Shown here in pieces: positions 34,305-43,507 of a stretch of 64,000 nucleotides of DNA. Origin of the DNA: Tabrizicola_A sp964393035 (lineage in GTDB: Bacteria > Pseudomonadota > Alphaproteobacteria > Rhodobacterales > Rhodobacteraceae); NCBI GenBank assembly GCA_964393035.1, contig CAYMRX010000001.1, positions 62,001 to 126,000 of the forward strand, written 5' to 3'. A model generated the notes under the pieces. It was not told where the DNA came from. It saw only the letters and a program-made list of their open reading frames with translations, and did no database searches. Both the position numbers and the translations under genes were made by a program. Numbering within the stretch: position 1 is the stretch's first letter; each line of letters starts with the position of its first letter.

Positions 34305-37226
34305 TCACCCCAAGGCGTCGTTGCAACGTTTGCAGGTATGGGCGTGCTTGTGGCTGCCGACATCGGCCAGAATCTGCCAGCAACGCTGGCACTTCTCGCC
34401 CAATGCCGTTTCAAACACCACGGCAACACCCGGCACTTCGGGCAGGCGGAAGGCTTCGGCCGGGGCCGGATCGGCGGTCAGACCAATGGCGCTGGTGATG
34501 CACAGATCGGCGAAGTTCACCGATTTCAGTGCCGCCAAGAGGCCCGCATCCTCGACATGCACCACCGGGGCCGCTTCAAGGCTGGCACCGATCACCTTGG
34601 CGGTGCGCTGCACTTCCAAGGCGCCCGTCACCACGCGGCGGGCGGCACGGATGCCCTCCCACTTGGTGGCCAGCGCATCGTCGCGCCAAACGCCGGGCGT
34701 TTCAGGGAAATCTTCCAGATGCACCGACGCATCCTCGCCCGGATTGCGGCAAAGCCAGACCTCCTCCATGGTAAAGGTCAGGATCGGGGCAAGCCACAGC
34801 GTCAGGCGGTGGAACAGGATATCCAGCACCGTCCGCGCCGCGCGGCGGCGGGTGGACGAAGGCGCGTCGCAATAAAGGCTGTCTTTGCGAATGTCGAAGT
34901 AGACGGCCGACAGATCGGTGGTCGCAAAGGTGAACAGCTTTTGGAAGACGCCCTGGAAATCATATTTGGCATAGCCTTGACGCACTTCGACGTCGAGTTC
35001 GGCCAAACGGTGCAGCACCCAGCGTTCCAGTTCCGGCATATCCGCAGGCGCAACCTTTTCCGCCTCGGTAAAGCCCGCCAGATTGCCCAGCATGAAGCGC
35101 AGCGTGTTGCGCAAGCGGCGATAGCTGTCGGCCACGCCTTTCAGGATTTCCTTCCCGATGCGCAGGTCCACCGTATAATCGGACTGCGCCACCCAAAGCC
35201 GCAGGATATCGGCGCCGTATTCGTCGATCACCTGTTGCGGGGCCACGGTATTGCCCAAGGACTTGGACATTTTCATGCCCTTTTCATCCAGCGTGAACCC
35301 GTGGGTCAGCACACCGCGATAGGGCGCGCGCCCCTTGGTGCCGCAGGCCTGCAACATCGAGGAATGGAACCAGCCGCGATGCTGGTCGGTGCCTTCAAGG
35401 TAAAGGTCGGCAATGCCATCTGCGCTGCCATCCTCGCGGTCCCGCAGCACGAAGGCATGGGTGGAGCCACTATCAAACCAGACGTCCAGAACGTCGAAGA
35501 CCTGCGTATAGGCCGCCGGGTCCACGATGCCCGCCAGCATCTTTTCCTTAAAGCCCGCCACATACCAGACATCGGCACCCTCGGCCTCGAACGCGGCCTT
35601 GATGCGGGCATTGACCTCTGGGTTGCGCAGCAGGAAATCGGCGTCCGTGGGCTTGGCCCCGACCTTGGTAAAGCAGGTCAGCGGCACGCCCCAAGCGCGT
35701 TGGCGCGACAGCACCCAGTCAGGTCGCGCCTCGATCATCGAATGCAGGCGGTTGCGGCCCGAAACCGGGGTGAACTCCACCAGTTGGTTGATCGAATGCA
35801 GCGCGCGGGCGCGGATGGTGTCGCCATAGGCGCCCTGCCCGTCGTCGATTTTCGCATCAATCGCGGCAAACCATTGCGGCGTGTTGCGATAGATCACCGG
35901 GGCCTTGGAGCGCCACGAATGCGGATAGGAATGTTTCAGCTTGCCCTTGGCAAACAGCGCGCCCGCCCCCGCCATCGCCTTGATGTTCGACACATTCGCC
36001 GGGCCTTCCTTGCCGTCGGGCAGGATGATGTGCTGACCGCCGAACAAGGGCAGATCGCTGCGGTAGCTGCCATCGGCCTCGACGTTATAGGTCATCGGCA
36101 GGCGGTATTTCAGGCCGACCTGGTAGTCGTCGTCACCATGGCTGGGCGCGGTATGGACAAAGCCGGTGCCCGCATCATCGGTCACATGGTCGCCGGGAAG
36201 CATGGGAACGTCATAATCCCATTCGCCATTGCCGCCCTCGATCTTGGCATAGGGATGGGACAGAAGAACGCCTTCAAACTCGGCCGTAGCCACATCGCGC
36301 AGACGGGTAAAGCCTTCGACGCGGGCGGATTTCATCACGCCTTCGGCCAAAGCGTCGGCAAGGATGATGACCTCACCCACCACGGCCGCCGAATGTTCGC
36401 CCAAGGCGTCCACACGATAGGCGCCATAGGCAATGCCCGGCCCGTAAGCCACAGCGCGGTTTTGCGGGATGGTCCAGGGGGTGGTCGTCCAGATCACCAC
36501 CGTCGCCCCATCAAGGCCCGATTGCGGGCGGAAGCGCACCCAGACCATATGGCTGTTGTGGTCGTGATATTCCACCTCGGCCTCGGCCAGCGCGGTCTTT
36601 TCCACGGGCGACCACATGACGGGCTTGGAACCTTGATACAAAGTCCCGTTCATCAGGAACTTCATGAACTCATCCGCGATCACCGCCTCGGCGTGGTAAT
36701 CCATGGTGAGATAGGGCTTTTCCCATTTGCCGGTCACGCCCAGCCGCTTGAACTCGGCGCGCTGCACGTCGATCCAGCCTTCGGCGAATTTGCGGCATTC
36801 CTGACGGAAGGCCACGACATCCACGTCGTCCTTGTTCAGGCCCTTGGCTCGGTATTGCTCCTCGATCTTCCATTCGATCGGCAGCCCGTGGCAATCCCAG
36901 CCCGGCACATAGCGGGCGTCGCGGCCCATCATCTGCTGGCTGCGCACCACCATATCTTTCAGGATCTTGTTCAGCGCATGGCCGATGTGCAGATGGCCGT
37001 TGGCATAGGGCGGGCCGTCATGCAGGGTGAAATCCCGGCGTTTCTGCCCGTCTTGGCCTTTCTTGGCGCGCAACCGGTCATAAACACCGATCTTTTCCCA
37101 GCGGGCCAGCCAATCGGGTTCACGCTGCGGCAGGCCCGCGCGCATCGGGAAATCGGTTTCTGGCAGGAAAACAGTATCGCGGTAGTCGGTCGTCTGATCG
37201 TCGGTCTTGGGCGTATCGGCGCACAT
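34305..37226 (-). CDS. ileS: Isoleucyl-tRNA synthetase
   Basis: Class I synthetase charging tRNA-Ile, with CP1 editing domain. 973 residues. HIGH-type motif HLHIGHALNK near the N-terminus, editing domain in the middle (TTPWTIPQNRAVAY, HTAPSHGDDD), KMSKSLGN, and a C-terminal zinc site CQRCWQI...CKRC. A long antisense frame covers the gene but is a codon-bias artefact. Confidence 0.98.
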   Translation of the reverse strand: MCADTPKTDDQTTDYRDTVFLPETDFPMRAGLPQREPDWLARWEKIGVYDRLRAKKGQDGQKRRDFTLHDGPPYANGHLHIGHALNKILKDMVVRSQQMMGRDARYVPGWDCHGLPIEWKIEEQYRAKGLNKDDVDVVAFRQECRKFAEGWIDVQRAEFKRLGVTGKWEKPYLTMDYHAEAVIADEFMKFLMNGTLYQGSKPVMWSPVEKTALAEAEVEYHDHNSHMVWVRFRPQSGLDGATVVIWTTTPWTIPQNRAVAYGPGIAYGAYRVDALGEHSAAVVGEVIILADALAEGVMKSARVEGFTRLRDVATAEFEGVLLSHPYAKIEGGNGEWDYDVPMLPGDHVTDDAGTGFVHTAPSHGDDDYQVGLKYRLPMTYNVEADGSYRSDLPLFGGQHIILPDGKEGPANVSNIKAMAGAGALFAKGKLKHSYPHSWRSKAPVIYRNTPQWFAAIDAKIDDGQGAYGDTIRARALHSINQLVEFTPVSGRNRLHSMIEARPDWVLSRQRAWGVPLTCFTKVGAKPTDADFLLRNPEVNARIKAAFEAEGADVWYVAGFKEKMLAGIVDPAAYTQVFDVLDVWFDSGSTHAFVLRDREDGSADGIADLYLEGTDQHRGWFHSSMLQACGTKGRAPYRGVLTHGFTLDEKGMKMSKSLGNTVAPQQVIDEYGADILRLWVAQSDYTVDLRIGKEILKGVADSYRRLRNTLRFMLGNLAGFTEAEKVAPADMPELERWVLHRLAELDVEVRQGYAKYDFQGVFQKLFTFATTDLSAVYFDIRKDSLYCDAPSSTRRRAARTVLDILFHRLTLWLAPILTFTMEEVWLCRNPGEDASVHLEDFPETPGVWRDDALATKWEGIRAARRVVTGALEVQRTAKVIGASLEAAPVVHVEDAGLLAALKSVNFADLCITSAIGLTADPAPAEAFRLPEVPGVAVVFETALGEKCQRCWQILADVGSHKHAHTCKRCNDALG

Positions 37227-37463
37227 CGGATGCGGTCCTTGGAAGGAGGAATGGGTCGGAGAAAGGGCCAGCGCAGCGGCCGAAATCCCGGCGCCCTATC
37301 AGGACGCCGGGCCGATAATTCGAAGAACGGGCATGAATATGCAGCTCATGCCCGCCTTATAGGCAGGCCCCGGCCCAAGGTCAAAGGGGTGCGGTATTCG
37401 GGAGGGGGTGCGGCATTGGGGCCGCTTGCAGGCGCAAGCGGCAAGGGCCAAACTTGCCGCATT

Positions 37464-37859
37464 ATGACCAATGCCCTGCCCCCACGCTTTGCCATCACCG
37501 CCGCCGAGATTGATCTGGTCGTGGCGGAATTTTACGCCGCCATCCGCCAACACCCCGGCCTTGGCCCGGTTTTTGCCGTGCATGTCACCGATTGGCCCGA
37601 ACATGAGGCGAAGATCGCGCGCTTTTGGCGCAATGCGATCCTGATGGAGCGTTGCTATGACGGCAATCCCTTTGCCGCCCATCAGGCCGCCGGAAATGTG
37701 CGGGCGGCGATGTTTGACGTCTGGCTGGGCCTGTTCGATTCGGTGCTGAAGCGCAACCTTTCGCCCCAAGCCGCACAAAGCTGGTCGGAACTGGCGCATC
37801 GGATCGGGCGTGGCCTGCGGATGGGGGTGGAAGCCGACAGCGTGCCGGGCTTGCGTTAG
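37464..37859 (+). CDS. Group III truncated haemoglobin
   Basis: 131-residue 2/2 globin: ITAAEIDLVVAEFYAAIRQHP, FAVHVTDWPEHEAKIARFWRNAIL, and CYDGNPFAAHQAA with a candidate haem-ligating His. Related proteins bind O2 or NO. ATG 37464. Its stop overlaps the convergent irr stop by four bases. The context beside irr hints at haem or iron metabolism. Confidence 0.85.
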   Translation: MTNALPPRFAITAAEIDLVVAEFYAAIRQHPGLGPVFAVHVTDWPEHEAKIARFWRNAILMERCYDGNPFAAHQAAGNVRAAMFDVWLGLFDSVLKRNLSPQAAQSWSELAHRIGRGLRMGVEADSVPGLR

Positions 37860-38284
37860 GCCTTTTTCAGCCGGATCACCACATCAACCCGCGAAATCTC
37901 GGCCCCTTCGGGGGCTGCGGGCAATTCGGCGATTTTCAACTGGGCGGCAGGAGCGTCGGTCAAGACGCCGGTTTCTTCCCAATAGAAATGCGGGTGATCG
38001 TCAAGGCGTGTGTCGAAATAGGACCGCGACCCATCCACCACCACTTCATTCATCAACCCTGCATCGCAAAAGGCGCGCAGCGTGTTGTAGACGGTGGCAA
38101 GGCTGACCTTGTCCGCCGTTCCGGCGGCGGCGGCGTAAAGCCCCTCGGCCGTGACATGGCGATGCTCCCCATCCCCGACCAGCAGCGAGGCAAGCGCAAG
38201 CCGCTGCCGCGTTGGCCGCAGCCCCCCGCGTGCCAGCCAATCGGCAAGCCGCAGTTCCGGGTCAAGAGGGGTCAATTCATTCAT
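37856..38284 (-). CDS. irr: Iron response regulator Irr (Fur family)
   Basis: Fur-superfamily regulator that in alphaproteobacteria represses or activates genes under iron limitation and is controlled by haem. 142 residues: winged helix GLRPTRQRLALASLL, then the Irr-type GSRSYFDTRLDDHPHFYWEE with the His-x-His haem/metal site. ATG 38284. Divergent from fabA. A partial iron-control-element match lies 25 bases upstream of the start. Confidence 0.88.
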   Translation of the reverse strand: MNELTPLDPELRLADWLARGGLRPTRQRLALASLLVGDGEHRHVTAEGLYAAAAGTADKVSLATVYNTLRAFCDAGLMNEVVVDGSRSYFDTRLDDHPHFYWEETGVLTDAPAAQLKIAELPAAPEGAEISRVDVVIRLKKA

Positions 38285-38308
38285 GGGTTCAGTAATAAGG
38301 CCATATCC

Positions 38309-38320
38309 AGAATAATTCAA
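38309..38320. promoter_or_regulatory. Putative Irr-binding (ICE-like) site
   Basis: AGAATAATTCAA, close to the inner part of the iron-control-element consensus (TTTAGAANNNTTCTAAA), 25 bases upstream of the irr start in the irr-fabA intergenic region. Suggests irr autoregulation. The outer bases do not match, so this is tentative. Confidence 0.4.
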
Positions 38321-38462
38321 TTGGCTTTCCCCCCAGCCGTTTCTTGGTGCCAAGGAGGGTGCAGCTCCTTGGGCGAAAAGCAGCCCCGTCCCCCGCCCTT
38401 GCTTCCCTATCCATGGGGGTGATACACGAGGGAAACAACAGCCTTTGGGGGACAGGGGGCGC

Positions 38463-38972
38463 ATGGGCCAATATCCGACATCGTTCAGCAAGGAAGACCT
38501 TCTGAAATGCGCGCGCGGCGAGCTCTTTGGGCCGGGCAACGCGCAATTGCCCGCGCCGCCCATGCTGATGATGGACCGCATCACCGAGATCTCCGAGGAC
38601 GGCGGTCTGCATGGCAAAGGCCATGTCGTCGCGGAATTCGACATCACGCCGGAGCTTTGGTTTTTTGACTGCCATTTCCCCGGCAACCCGATCATGCCGG
38701 GCTGCCTTGGCCTTGACGGGTTGTGGCAATTGACCGGCTTCAACCTTGGCTGGCGCGGCTGGGAAGGCCGGGGCTATGCGCTGGGTGTGGGCGAGGTCAA
38801 ACTGACCGGCATGGTGCGCCCTGATCGCAAAATGCTGACCTACAAGGTCGATTTCACCAAAGCCATTCAGACCCGCCGCCTGACCATGGGCGTTGCCAAC
38901 GGCATCGTCGAGGCGGATGGTGAGGTCATCTATCAGGTCACCGACATGAAGGTTGCCCTCTCGGCAAACTGA
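38463..38972 (+). CDS. fabA: 3-hydroxydecanoyl-ACP dehydratase/isomerase FabA
   Basis: Introduces the cis double bond of unsaturated fatty acids. 169 residues, normal length. Catalytic His71 and Asp85 in FFDCHFPGNPIMPGCLGLDG. ATG 38463 is favoured over ATG 38445 by length and homology (MGQYPTSF). Starts the fabA-fabB-fabI operon. Confidence 0.96.
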   Translation: MGQYPTSFSKEDLLKCARGELFGPGNAQLPAPPMLMMDRITEISEDGGLHGKGHVVAEFDITPELWFFDCHFPGNPIMPGCLGLDGLWQLTGFNLGWRGWEGRGYALGVGEVKLTGMVRPDRKMLTYKVDFTKAIQTRRLTMGVANGIVEADGEVIYQVTDMKVALSAN

Positions 38973-38988
38973 GGAAAGGAACACGCCC

Positions 38989-40218
38989 ATGCGTCGCGTC
39001 GTCATCACCGGGATCGGGATCATCTCGTCCATCGGGAACAATGCCGCCGAGGTTGAAGCCTCGCTGCGGGCCGGGAAATCCGGCATCGTCTTTGCCCCGG
39101 AATATGCCGAACACGGTTTCCGCTGCCGGGTTCACGGCGCGCCGAACATCGTGCTGGAAGACCATATCGACAAGCGCGACCTGCGCTTCATGGGCGATGG
39201 CGCGGCTTATACCTTTATCGCCATGGATCAGGCCGTGAAGGACTCTGGCCTTTCGGAAAGCGACATCTCGAATGAGCGCACGGGCATCATCGTCGGCTCC
39301 GGCGGCCCCTCGACCAAGAGCTTCTTCAAGGCCCATAACATCGTGCGCGAATCCGGCGCGCCCAAGCGGATTGGCCCGTTTGGCGTGACCAAGGGCATGT
39401 CCTCGACGGTTTCGGCCTGCCTTGCGACGCCGTTCAAGATCAAGGGTGTCAACTATTCCATCACCTCTGCCTGCTCGACCTCGGCGCATTGCATCGGCAA
39501 TGGCACCGAGTTGATCCAGATGGGCAAACAGGACATCGTGTTCGCGGGCGGCGGCGAGGAACTGGACTGGACGCTCTCCTGCCTGTTCGATGCCATGGGC
39601 GCGATGAGCAGCAAGTATAACGACGCCCCTGAAACCGCCAGCCGCACCTATGATGCCACCCGCGACGGCTTTGTGATCGCCGGTGGTGGCGGCGTGGTGG
39701 TGCTGGAGGAGTTGAACCACGCGCTTGCCCGTGGGGCCAAGATTTACGGCGAAGTCACCGGCTATGGCGCCACCTCGGACGGCTACGACATGGTTGCCCC
39801 TTCGGGCGAAGGTGGCGAGCGCGCCATGCGGCTGGCCCTGTCGACCCTGCCGAAAGATCGCAAGATCGACTACATCAACAGCCACGGCACCTCGACCATG
39901 GTGGGTGACGTGACGGAAGTGGAGGCGATCCGCCGGGTCTTTGGCCGCGGCACCACGCCGCCCATCGCCTCGACCAAATCCTTGACCGGCCATTGCCTTG
40001 GCGGCGCGGGGGTGTGGGAGACGATCTATTCGCTGATCATGATGAACAATGACTTCATCGCCGCCTCGGCCAATGTGACCACGCTTGATCCGGCGCTTGA
40101 CCCCGGCGAGATTGTCACCACCCTGCGGCAGAATGTGAAGATTGACTCGGTCCTGTCCAACAGCTTCGGCTTTGGTGGCACCAATGCGACCTTGGTGATG
40201 TCGAAGTATCTCGGCTGA
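38989..40218 (+). CDS. fabB: 3-oxoacyl-ACP synthase I FabB
   Basis: Elongating condensing enzyme required for unsaturated fatty acids. 409 residues. Active-site Cys162 in SITSACSTSAHCI, catalytic His in NSHGTSTMVGD and in KSLTGHCLGGAG. ATG 38989 (MRRVVITGIG) with GAGGAAAGGA upstream; 16 bases after fabA. Confidence 0.97.
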   Translation: MRRVVITGIGIISSIGNNAAEVEASLRAGKSGIVFAPEYAEHGFRCRVHGAPNIVLEDHIDKRDLRFMGDGAAYTFIAMDQAVKDSGLSESDISNERTGIIVGSGGPSTKSFFKAHNIVRESGAPKRIGPFGVTKGMSSTVSACLATPFKIKGVNYSITSACSTSAHCIGNGTELIQMGKQDIVFAGGGEELDWTLSCLFDAMGAMSSKYNDAPETASRTYDATRDGFVIAGGGGVVVLEELNHALARGAKIYGEVTGYGATSDGYDMVAPSGEGGERAMRLALSTLPKDRKIDYINSHGTSTMVGDVTEVEAIRRVFGRGTTPPIASTKSLTGHCLGGAGVWETIYSLIMMNNDFIAASANVTTLDPALDPGEIVTTLRQNVKIDSVLSNSFGFGGTNATLVMSKYLG

Positions 40219-40238
40219 TTTTTGACAGGAGTGCCAGT

Positions 40239-41027
40239 ATGGCCGATTTGATGAAGGGCAAGCGCGGGCTTGTCATGGGCGTCGCAAATGAACGGTCCAT
40301 CGCCTGGGGCATTGCAAAGGCGCTTGCCGATGAAGGGGCCGAGCTGGCATTTTCCTATCAGGGCGACGCATTTGGCAAACGGGTGGAACCGCTGGCTGCC
40401 AGCGTTGGCAGCGATTTTCTGGTCGATGTCGATGTGACCGATGATGACAGCCTCGCCGCCTGCTTTGGCGCGCTGAAAGACCGCTGGGGCACGATGGATT
40501 TTCTGATCCATGCCATCGCCTTTTCCGACAAGAACGAGTTGACGGGCCGCTTCATCAACACCTCGCGCGGCAATTTCACCAATTCGCTGGCGATTTCCTG
40601 CTTCAGCTTCATCGATGTCAGCCGCCGCGCGGCGGAGCTTATGCCCGATGGCGGCAGCCTCATCACGCTGACCTATGGTGGGTCGAACCGGGTCACGCCG
40701 AACTATAACGTCATGGGCGTGGCAAAGGCCGCACTGGAAAGCGCCACGCGCTATTTGGCCAATGATCTGGGTCCGCAGCAGGTGCGCGTGAACGCCATTT
40801 CACCCGGCCCGATGAAGACGCTGGCCGGTGCGGCGATCGGTGGCGCCCGCGCGACCTTCCGCCATACCGAAGCCAATGCGCCGATGCGCGCCAATGCCAG
40901 CCTTGAGGCCATCGGCGGCACCGCCGTCTGGCTGTGCAGCGATTACGGCAATTGCACCACCGGCGAGGTGGTGCATGTCGATTGCGGCTTCCACGTTCTG
41001 GGCATGCCGCAGCAGGACAACCTGTAA
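40239..41027 (+). CDS. fabI: Enoyl-ACP reductase FabI
   Basis: NADH-dependent final reduction in fatty acid elongation. 262 residues, atypical short-chain dehydrogenase: GVANERSIAWGIAKAL nucleotide loop, catalytic Tyr/Lys in NYNVMGVAKAALE, and ISPGPMKTLAGAAIGG. 20 bases after fabB with ACAGGAG upstream. FabI proteins of this type are the usual triclosan target. Confidence 0.96.
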   Translation: MADLMKGKRGLVMGVANERSIAWGIAKALADEGAELAFSYQGDAFGKRVEPLAASVGSDFLVDVDVTDDDSLAACFGALKDRWGTMDFLIHAIAFSDKNELTGRFINTSRGNFTNSLAISCFSFIDVSRRAAELMPDGGSLITLTYGGSNRVTPNYNVMGVAKAALESATRYLANDLGPQQVRVNAISPGPMKTLAGAAIGGARATFRHTEANAPMRANASLEAIGGTAVWLCSDYGNCTTGEVVHVDCGFHVLGMPQQDNL

Positions 41028-41033
41028 CCGTCG

Positions 41034-41177
41034 ATTCTGTATCTGGTTGCCGCGGCTGCCCTGTGTCTTGCCACTTGGAAAAGTCTTCAAGGTGGCTGGC
41101 GCGGGCAGCACGGCTTTCAGGTGATTGGCTTTGATCTTGGCGGGGCGGCCTTGGGTGGGCTTGTCGTGCTAACATAA
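41034..41177 (+). CDS. Possible small membrane protein after fabI, non-standard start
   Basis: In frame with fabI, directly after its stop, 48 codons encode a plausible membrane protein: ILYLVAAAALCLATWKSL, then a short polar stretch, then GFDLGGAALGGLVVL. No ATG, GTG or TTG begins it; ATT 41034 or CTG 41037 would be needed. It may be a chance frame, a decayed gene, or a read-through extension of fabI. Confidence 0.2.
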   Translation: MLYLVAAAALCLATWKSLQGGWRGQHGFQVIGFDLGGAALGGLVVLT

Positions 41178-41311
41178 TTCTGGGCAATGCAGTTACAAAA
41201 CTGCCGGGCTGAGTGCCCGCAGGGCAACAAGTTATTATCTGATTGGCAGATCCATGCCGCAAATCTTGTCTGTTGTGCGATCCATTCAGAAACGGATGGC
41301 AGTCGTCGAAA

Positions 41312-42025
41312 TCAGACCATTCCCTCCGCCACTTGCACTTGATTAACCGATGCTCCCCCAAAAGGAGTTAGAACGGTATTCCGGTTTTCCGGGACAGGGC
41401 TTGCGCATGTTGCAATCAAGGTGAAGCGTTCGTCCCTTGCCAGCAACCGTTGAACCCATTGCTGCTCTTCATCAAAATCGTGCGGCACCTGCTCAGCGGT
41501 CCTGCTGCCACTCAGCGATCTGGAGGCAAAGAAATCAAACCCAAAAAGTTTTACATGACCGACTGGCAGCCGCTCCAGCAGATCAATTAGCATCAAGCCA
41601 GTTGTTGGAGGGGCACCCAGCTCCTGCGCCAATCGACTGAAGTCAGCCAGCGGAAAGAGGTAAAAGCCTCGGCTTGAAGCAGTTACCCAGTCCAAACGTT
41701 TGCGTTTATGGCTCATCCACAAAGAGCGCTGCGGATTAATTCTAGATGTTATAGAATGGGATTTCCGAATTGCCAGAGCATGCCAATCAGTACGGCTGCC
41801 ATGGCTCAGTTCGGATGGGATCGGAGCGCTATTAATCCGCACCACAATATCTGAAGCGTCAATTTGAGCGCCTTGAGATGTCCCGACCATACTGCGCGCA
41901 TTGCCTACCAATGCAATGGATCTATCACGAACTTCTTGGGCCAATTCATCAATTAAAACCGACAATTGAGCCAGGATTACTTCCTGCCGCATAAGTTTGG
42001 CCCATGTAAATCTCAATCTCGTCAT
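41312..42025 (-). CDS. GT29-like (sialyltransferase-related) glycosyltransferase
   Basis: 237 residues. Shows sialyl-motif-L-like IALVGNARSMVG, ASDIVVRINSAPI and GSRTDWHALA, and a motif-S-like PTTGLMLIDLLERLP with KLFGFDFF. This places it near glycosyltransferase family 29, bacterial members of which are mostly uncharacterised. The donor need not be CMP-sialic acid. Lower GC than the core genes. Its start overlaps the stop of the adjacent GT4 gene by four bases. Confidence 0.7.
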   Translation of the reverse strand: MTRLRFTWAKLMRQEVILAQLSVLIDELAQEVRDRSIALVGNARSMVGTSQGAQIDASDIVVRINSAPIPSELSHGSRTDWHALAIRKSHSITSRINPQRSLWMSHKRKRLDWVTASSRGFYLFPLADFSRLAQELGAPPTTGLMLIDLLERLPVGHVKLFGFDFFASRSLSGSRTAEQVPHDFDEEQQWVQRLLARDERFTLIATCASPVPENRNTVLTPFGGASVNQVQVAEGMV

Positions 42026-43062
42026 GATGCCAGCAGCCTACGGTATATGTCGACAAGCTTTTCAGCCTCGACCTTCAAAGACATTCGCTGAGTGGCCGAA
42101 TCCCGGGCAGCCAGTGCCATTTTTTCGCGGATCTCATCTTGATCCATTAGGTGGGCCACACACCTTTCGAGCTCATCCACGTCGCCATGTTGAAAGAGCA
42201 ACCCGTTTTTGTTCTCCTCAATCAAATCGTCAAAAGCACCAACTCCACGGGTAGCAATTGTGGGGACCCCGGATGATAGCGCCTCTGCGACTGTCAAACC
42301 GAATCCTTCGAGATGAGATGGAGCCACGTAGAGCGACAACATTCGATAAGAGTCCGGCATCTTATCGACCGAAACCTCTGCAACGACTTGAATACGCTCT
42401 TCCAAACCCGCCGCTGCGATCATTTGGACGATACGATCATGGTAATTGCGATCGCGAGAAACAATCCGCCCCATAACAACACCTGACCAAATTGGTCGAT
42501 CTGGCAACACGCGACAGAGTGCCTCAACAAACTCGAGTGTCCCTTTCTTTGGGCGGATGCGGCCAAAGCAGCCTACGACCTTATTGGCTCTGGCCTCTCC
42601 TTGATATGGTATTGGGGAAAATCTCTCGGTATCCACGCCATGCGGTATAATTTCACAAGGGCGATGCATGACGGCAGCGTTAATTTGGCTAGTTGCAACG
42701 ATTACATCGCAACGTCGAACCAAAAACTCTGTCCACCGAGTGCGCGCACGAGGAGATGCGGATGTGAACACAACCTTTAATTTCGACACCTTTAACCACT
42801 TCAACAAAAGGCCGAGGAGAAGGTCATTGTTTCGGCGGGCATGCCAGACACGCAGACGACGTGGCAGCAAGAGTACGCGCCAGAGCGGCAAGTGAGGGAC
42901 ATTCGGTGGCAAACCCGGGCCGGTTGCCACAACAGACAGCGACTTGGCCTGTAGTGCGACGAGGCTTGCGATCGTCGCGGTCACTCCTGACAATCGACAT
43001 TTAAGATTTGGAGCAATCACATCGACGCCCTTACCATTAATAACGTCAGATAGTTTTTCCAC
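42022..43062 (-). CDS. GT4-family glycosyltransferase
   Basis: 346 residues, GT-B fold. N-terminal acceptor domain, then the nucleotide-sugar domain with VGCFGRIRPKKGTLEFVEAL and the donor-binding PSHLEGFGLTVAEALSSGVP ending with the E-x7-E motif. Probably adds a sugar to lipopolysaccharide core or exopolysaccharide. First of a two-gene minus-strand unit. Confidence 0.85.
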   Translation of the reverse strand: MEKLSDVINGKGVDVIAPNLKCRLSGVTATIASLVALQAKSLSVVATGPGLPPNVPHLPLWRVLLLPRRLRVWHARRNNDLLLGLLLKWLKVSKLKVVFTSASPRARTRWTEFLVRRCDVIVATSQINAAVMHRPCEIIPHGVDTERFSPIPYQGEARANKVVGCFGRIRPKKGTLEFVEALCRVLPDRPIWSGVVMGRIVSRDRNYHDRIVQMIAAAGLEERIQVVAEVSVDKMPDSYRMLSLYVAPSHLEGFGLTVAEALSSGVPTIATRGVGAFDDLIEENKNGLLFQHGDVDELERCVAHLMDQDEIREKMALAARDSATQRMSLKVEAEKLVDIYRRLLAS

Positions 43063-43507
43063 GGAGTATTCCGCCCCTTGGCCTGATATGGTTTACTAGT
43101 CGAAATAATAAGTGCCGTTGTGATGACAAGTAAAACCCTCGAAAATCCTCATCAGGACCTGCGGATGATGACTTTTGGATCTCCGCAATACTTTCGATAG
43201 TAATTTTGTCGCTTAAGTGTATTTATAGATCCATCAGATCAATTTAATATATCGCGCGACATTCTTTGAAAATTTACGGCCGGAAATGCGGCTGACATCC
43301 AAACGCCAGGCGTGCGGAGCCCGGCTTCAGCCCAAAATTGCATCGGCTGTTATGTCACATGGGAATATTGCTCGTGACAGACGACTCCATGGCGGCTACA
43401 CACTGCGTCAGCACGATTGTTTTCGTCTCGCCCACCTAGGGATTACTCGTTGCCAACCACGGCAAGCCCAAAGCCATCTCGCGTCCAGAATGGTACAGAA
43501 GCCCAGA
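43063..43507. other. AT-rich divergent intergenic region
   Basis: 445 bases between two divergent glycosyltransferase genes, clearly more AT-rich than the core genome. No convincing gene, RNA or repeat was seen. It probably contains the promoters of both transcription units. The frame from 43286 could extend the plus-strand gene but its N-terminal residues look random. Confidence 0.5.

Noticed and set aside
33471..37859. 1462-codon plus-strand open frame opposite ileS and the P1 peptidase
   Set aside because: Shadow of high-GC codon bias: rich in His, Arg and Gln with no domain, and covers several certain minus-strand genes. Only its last part, in the same frame, is real (truncated haemoglobin, 37464-37859).
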